From assembly GCA_024195265.1 (NCBI GenBank), contig JAJLRJ010000010.1, forward strand, positions 32,751,445 to 32,815,444: 64,000 bases of DNA, in the 5' to 3' direction. The translations under genes were made by a program, and so were the position numbers. Positions within the stretch are counted from its first letter, which is position 1, and the number at the start of each line of letters is the position of its first letter. This stretch comes from Dendrophyllia cribrosa (Eukaryota > Cnidaria > Anthozoa > Scleractinia > Dendrophylliidae). This document shows, piece after piece, positions 62,801 to 64,000 of the stretch. Below the pieces are notes generated by a model. The model was given only the letters and a program-made list of their open reading frames with translations. It was not told the origin of the DNA and did not search any database.

Positions 62801-64000
62801 AACCACTTTGCAAAGCATAATTATTATCAATATACGCGGCCAAATAAGAAACTGCCTTTGAGAAAACACGCGTGAGTGGCAGGCGATATTGAATTTGACG
62901 GGCTGTAAACGCATTTACAGCCCTGTTTCTGTTAAACATTTTTTTCTTATTAAATGAATTTGTACCATTTGGCCTTGTGTATTAAAAATAATAATAATCA
63001 CATGACTTTTGTTGGGCATATAGTTTATTTGTGTCCCTTGTAGCATTATTTGCACCCTCGTTCCACTCGGGCGCAAATGATGCTACTCGAGCCACAAATA
63101 ACCTATAAAAATTATGCCCTCCAAAAGTCATGTGATTGTCATATAAACAGTACAACAGGAAAGTACTGCTCAGTAGCTTGCATTTGAATGGTCACACTTT
63201 AGGATTTCATCCACAGACTCGAAAGTTAGAACCACCTTGTACAGCATAATAAACAGCACCACAGGAAAGTACTGCTCAGTAGCTTTCATTTGAATGGTCA
63301 CACTTTAGGATTTCATCCACAGACTCAAAAGTTAGAACCACCTTGTACAACATAATAAACAGCACCACAGGAAAGTACTGCTCAGCAGCTTTCATTTGAA
63401 TGGTCACACTTTAGGATTTCATCCACAGACTTAAAAGTTAGAACCACCTTGTACAGCATAACAAACAGTACCACAGGAAAGTACTGCTCAGTAGCTTTCA
63501 TTTGAATGGTCACACTTTAGGATTTCATCCACAGACTCAAAACTTAGAACCACCTTGTACAGCATAATAAACAATACCACAGAAAAGTACTGCTCAATAG
63601 CTTTCATTTGAATAGACATACTTTAGGATTTTATCTACAGACTCAAAAACTAGAACAACCTTGTACATCATAATAAACAGCACAACAGAAAAGTACTGCT
63701 CAGTAGCTTTTATTTGAATTAATGATCACACCATAGGATTTCGTCCACAGACTCAAAAGTGTTAGAAACCCATCACGGCGTTAGGTTTGACTGTACCAAT
63801 GAAAGCGTTGGAAAGAAAAAGAAACACATTCAGTTCACTGTAAAACAAAGCTCTGTAATTGTTTCCATTCATTTTTCTCACAGTTCACTCCCTCGTATAC
63901 ATTTTCATTTGAACATACAGGGTGGTAACATGTTGGAATTTTTTTTTAATTCTGCAGATTGTTAGCAACACAAATCTTGTTGAAAGTTGGAGGCATTTAT
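47836..64000 (+). CDS. IPO5: Importin-5 (RanBP5/karyopherin beta-3), 5' part, 8 exons visible
   Basis: Exons are 47836-47928, 49588-49665, 50129-50318, 53437-53539, 55275-55371, 60422-60523, 60769-60894 and 63958 to beyond the window. All visible introns are GT-AG and all joins keep one frame. About 277 of roughly 1100 residues are present. It begins [20 protein letters not shown] and [11 protein letters not shown], then [71 protein letters not shown] and VELVPGIVQ, matching the N-terminal HEAT repeats of importin-5 in order. These repeats bind Ran-GTP; the protein carries cargo such as ribosomal proteins and histones through nuclear pores. Met5 is an alternative start. Introns 3, 4, 5 and 7 are inflated by transposons. 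Confidence 0.95.
47929..49587. other. IPO5 intron 1, no gene recognised
   Basis: Open frames at 48023-48331 and 49091-49354 have no recognisable domain or splice support. The sequence is AT-rich without obvious tandem or inverted repeats. Confidence 0.5.
49770..49852 (-). ncRNA. Degenerate tRNA-like sequence
   Basis: On the minus strand GCTCAGTGGGTAGGGACCAG resembles an A-box arm, and GGTTGGAATCC is a near-B box at the right spacing. The acceptor ends do not pair. It is probably a SINE or tRNA relic. Confidence 0.4.
50641..50811 (-). mobile_element. LINE 3' tail (distal part, split by the next element)
   Basis: It begins AGTAAAGTAAAGTTTAATTT, a reversed short-tandem 3' tail of a non-LTR element. 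The coding end of the same minus-strand LINE appears at 52948-53340, on the other side of the inserted Tc1-like element. Confidence 0.55.
51517..51771 (+). pseudogene. Tc1-like transposase, C-terminal third only
   Basis: It encodes [20 protein letters not shown] and continues to [26 protein letters not shown] holds the third acidic catalytic residue of the Tc1 DDE motif. The DNA-binding domain and first two aspartates are not found upstream, so it is 5'-truncated. It probably would not work alone. Confidence 0.85.
52145..52640. repeat. Two direct copies of a unit of about 250 bp inside the Tc1-like element
   Basis: CTTTGGCGTTGGGGGAAACT is followed about 250 bp later by CTTTGGCGAAGGGGGAAACT. 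Both copies continue with AAATTTCC.GAATTGC, GGGCCAAA and AATTCGAAGTTT. Confidence 0.8.
52948..53340 (-). pseudogene. LINE reverse-transcriptase C-terminal remnant
   Basis: The minus strand reads [20 protein letters not shown] and, with stops, [12 protein letters not shown], typical of the end of CR1/L2-type reverse transcriptases (LP.YL...E.IQK.ALKI). Several stops interrupt it. With 50641-50811 it is one LINE split by the Tc1-like insertion. Confidence 0.65.
53668..54527. mobile_element. 860-bp TIR element (CCGTATTTTCCGGTGTATAA), TA duplication
   Basis: CCGTATTTTCCGGTGTATAA followed by GTCGACC at the left is inverted at the right, where the GGTGTATAAGTCGA part is present twice. TA flanks both ends (53666-67, 54528-29), as in Tc1/mariner/pogo insertions. 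No transposase remains. It lies in IPO5 intron 4. Confidence 0.85.
54655..54735 (-). ncRNA. tRNA-like (SINE-type) sequence
   Basis: On the minus strand GATAGTGGTTAGCGCATTGA resembles a tRNA D-arm/A box, followed by CTTCAGATCTGAAGG, an anticodon-stem-like hairpin. The B box region (GGCTCAAGGCCTAG) is degraded. It is unlikely to be a working tRNA. Confidence 0.45.
54860..55180. repeat. Tandem pair of G-rich units of about 150 bp with G20
   Basis: Two copies share ACATTGAGCCTGT.ATATGT, GGTCA.CTG.CT..CCCATGG, and GGGGGTGGxGAG...GTGAAGCAAAA. G20 is at 54984-55003. It is inverted relative to 31690-31990 in the WDFY gene. Confidence 0.7.
55910..56350 (+). pseudogene. Small ORFs of the Polinton-like element
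   Basis: Two short frames occur: 55910-56101 (Gln/His-rich, containing [18 protein letters not shown] and a hydrophobic C-terminus) and 56138-56350 (a hydrophobic segment [15 protein letters not shown] then a charged coil and acidic tail ending DEDEGMD). Both have ATG-like starts and hydrophobic segments. I recognise neither, and their function is unknown. Confidence 0.4.
56450..57436 (+). pseudogene. Retroviral-type (rve) integrase, frameshifted
   Basis: It starts [19 protein letters not shown]. Catalytic-core pieces HQADLLF (first Asp), LQVDPGREF (second Asp) and [11 protein letters not shown] (Glu) are all visible but lie in different frames. At least three frameshifts and one A-run change occur between 56565 and 57120. 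The C-terminal part ([20 protein letters not shown]) is open at 57122-57436. This family inserts Polinton-like elements; this copy cannot make an intact protein. Confidence 0.7.
57370..58238 (-). pseudogene. Family-B DNA polymerase-like relic, large internal deletion
   Basis: On the minus strand, 58238-57933 ([20 protein letters not shown]) continues, with breaks, to about 57690 and then to a C-terminal-looking piece at 57679-57335 ([20 protein letters not shown] then [14 protein letters not shown]). These resemble the two ends of protein-primed polymerases of Polinton-type elements (recollection); the central catalytic part is missing. It converges with the integrase relic, as expected for such elements. 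Confidence 0.5.
58336..58520. repeat. Hairpin with arms of about 75 bp near the right end of the Polinton-like element
   Basis: ACACATAGAGACTAGGGGTT pairs with AACCCCTAGTCTCTATGTGT, continuing through CACTTGATGGCAGCCTTATT and AAGCCTTTCTCAGC to a loop near 58412-58440. Confidence 0.85.
58785..58973 (-). mobile_element. LINE 3' end, distal fragment
   Basis: TTTATTTATTTATCCACGGG resembles a reversed LINE tail. On the minus strand the coding end SFYSAIVY and a stop lie at about 58945-58970 and continue, across the inserted element, the reading frame at 60160-60355. Confidence 0.6.
58974..60152. mobile_element. 1179-bp TIR element inserted in a LINE, TTTAAA duplication
   Basis: CAGGGATTCTGACAGGGTGC is exactly inverted at 60133-60152. 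TTTAAA flanks both sides (58968-73, 60153-58), which could also be read as TTAA. Both sub-terminal regions carry several direct copies of ATTGTGCGG. The short internal frame (59793-59981, [16 protein letters not shown]) is unrecognised. Confidence 0.85.
60153..60355 (-). pseudogene. LINE reverse-transcriptase C-terminal fragment
   Basis: The minus strand reads [20 protein letters not shown] and [17 protein letters not shown], the typical R.....[14 protein letters not shown] end of CR1/L2-like LINE ORFs. It is joined to 58785-58973 once the inserted element is removed. Confidence 0.75.
61117..61530 (+). CDS. SAP-domain ORF of a transposon
   Basis: It starts [20 protein letters not shown]. Residues of about 13-50 ([17 protein letters not shown] then [13 protein letters not shown]) fit the SAP fold, a two-helix DNA-binding motif. 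The rest has [10 protein letters not shown] and [24 protein letters not shown] donor after LSKG (61463) suggests the reading-frame end may be intronic, with a later exon missing or replaced by the LINE. Similar SAP-headed coral ORFs are, from memory, joined to a YqaJ-type nuclease; none is visible here. Confidence 0.6.
   Translation: MADRSDENKKEFSIEELNAWNVEKLRKYLKNRGTVITSDSRKRDLVSKVYHACRLDLPLCSTKEQDDAQIEARRKEKLFIDGISLPLPEELRNWVSGSHNFPDMTMNDIELYLSKGNDRKSAKDTVIRQSYTCLQSF
61590..61990 (+). mobile_element. LINE 3' fragment with (ATT)n tail
   Basis: The plus strand encodes [20 protein letters not shown] after stops, the usual last residues of CR1/L2-type reverse transcriptase. It is followed by AAGCGCTATATAAATTGATT and (ATT)n. 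It is nested in the SAP-ORF transposon. Confidence 0.75.
62735..63765 (-). repeat. 106-bp minisatellite array C (same family as A and B)
   Basis: About nine copies on the minus strand are interrupted after the first by about 350 bp (62800-63150). Units contain TTTCATTTGAATGGTCACAC, TTTAGGATTTCATCCACAGA and CTTGTACAGCATAATAAACA, the inverse of array A. It lies in IPO5 intron 7, ending about 190 bp before exon 8. Confidence 0.9.

Overview
The window is animal nuclear DNA. Genes are broken by spliceosomal introns, nearly all with GT-AG borders, and most of the sequence is intronic or intergenic DNA packed with small inverted-repeat transposons, minisatellites and long G/C homopolymers. Gene content and repeat style fit a cnidarian, most likely a stony coral. 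That placement is inference from protein resemblance and repeat character; no search was run.

Four conserved genes can be assembled exon by exon. (1) A plus-strand DGAT2/MOGAT-family acyltransferase at 6782-11781 has 4 exons and 339 aa. (2) An intronless class A GPCR of 360 aa lies on the minus strand at 11849-12931, convergent with the first gene and only 67 bp from it. (3) A complete minus-strand WDFY1/WDFY2-type WD40+FYVE gene at 35805-17652 has 12 exons and 407 aa. The FYVE finger lies between WD repeats, as in that family. (4) The 5' part of a plus-strand importin-5 (IPO5/RanBP5) gene starts at 47836; 8 exons are visible and the gene runs off the right edge. A two-exon 57-codon minus-strand candidate (46631-45487) and several degraded transposon genes are less certain.

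Region by region: 1-4.5 kb is a foldback element with 68-bp identical termini. From 4.6 to 6.7 kb lie small inverted-repeat elements and the 5' flank of the acyltransferase. From 6.8 to 12.9 kb are the convergent acyltransferase and GPCR; intron 3 of the acyltransferase holds a foldback element with two outward-facing tRNA-like units. From 13 to 17.6 kb there are two inverted-repeat transposons. From 17.6 to 35.8 kb is the WDFY gene, whose introns contain two related tandem arrays in opposite orientation around the FYVE exons, a 205-bp near-perfect hairpin, and a three-deep transposon nest. From 36 to 47 kb are MITEs, a 1.3-kb TIR element and a 2.8-kb CCAAT-rich minisatellite. From 47.8 to 64 kb is IPO5, whose introns hold a Tc1-like element inside a LINE, a decayed Polinton/Maverick-like element, a 1.2-kb TIR element inside another LINE, and a transposon carrying a SAP-domain ORF.

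The most interesting structural point is that the two inverted arrays in WDFY flank exons 8-10. Those exons total 339 nt, an exact multiple of three, and encode the FYVE finger. The layout would favour in-frame skipping or circularisation of the endosome-targeting module.
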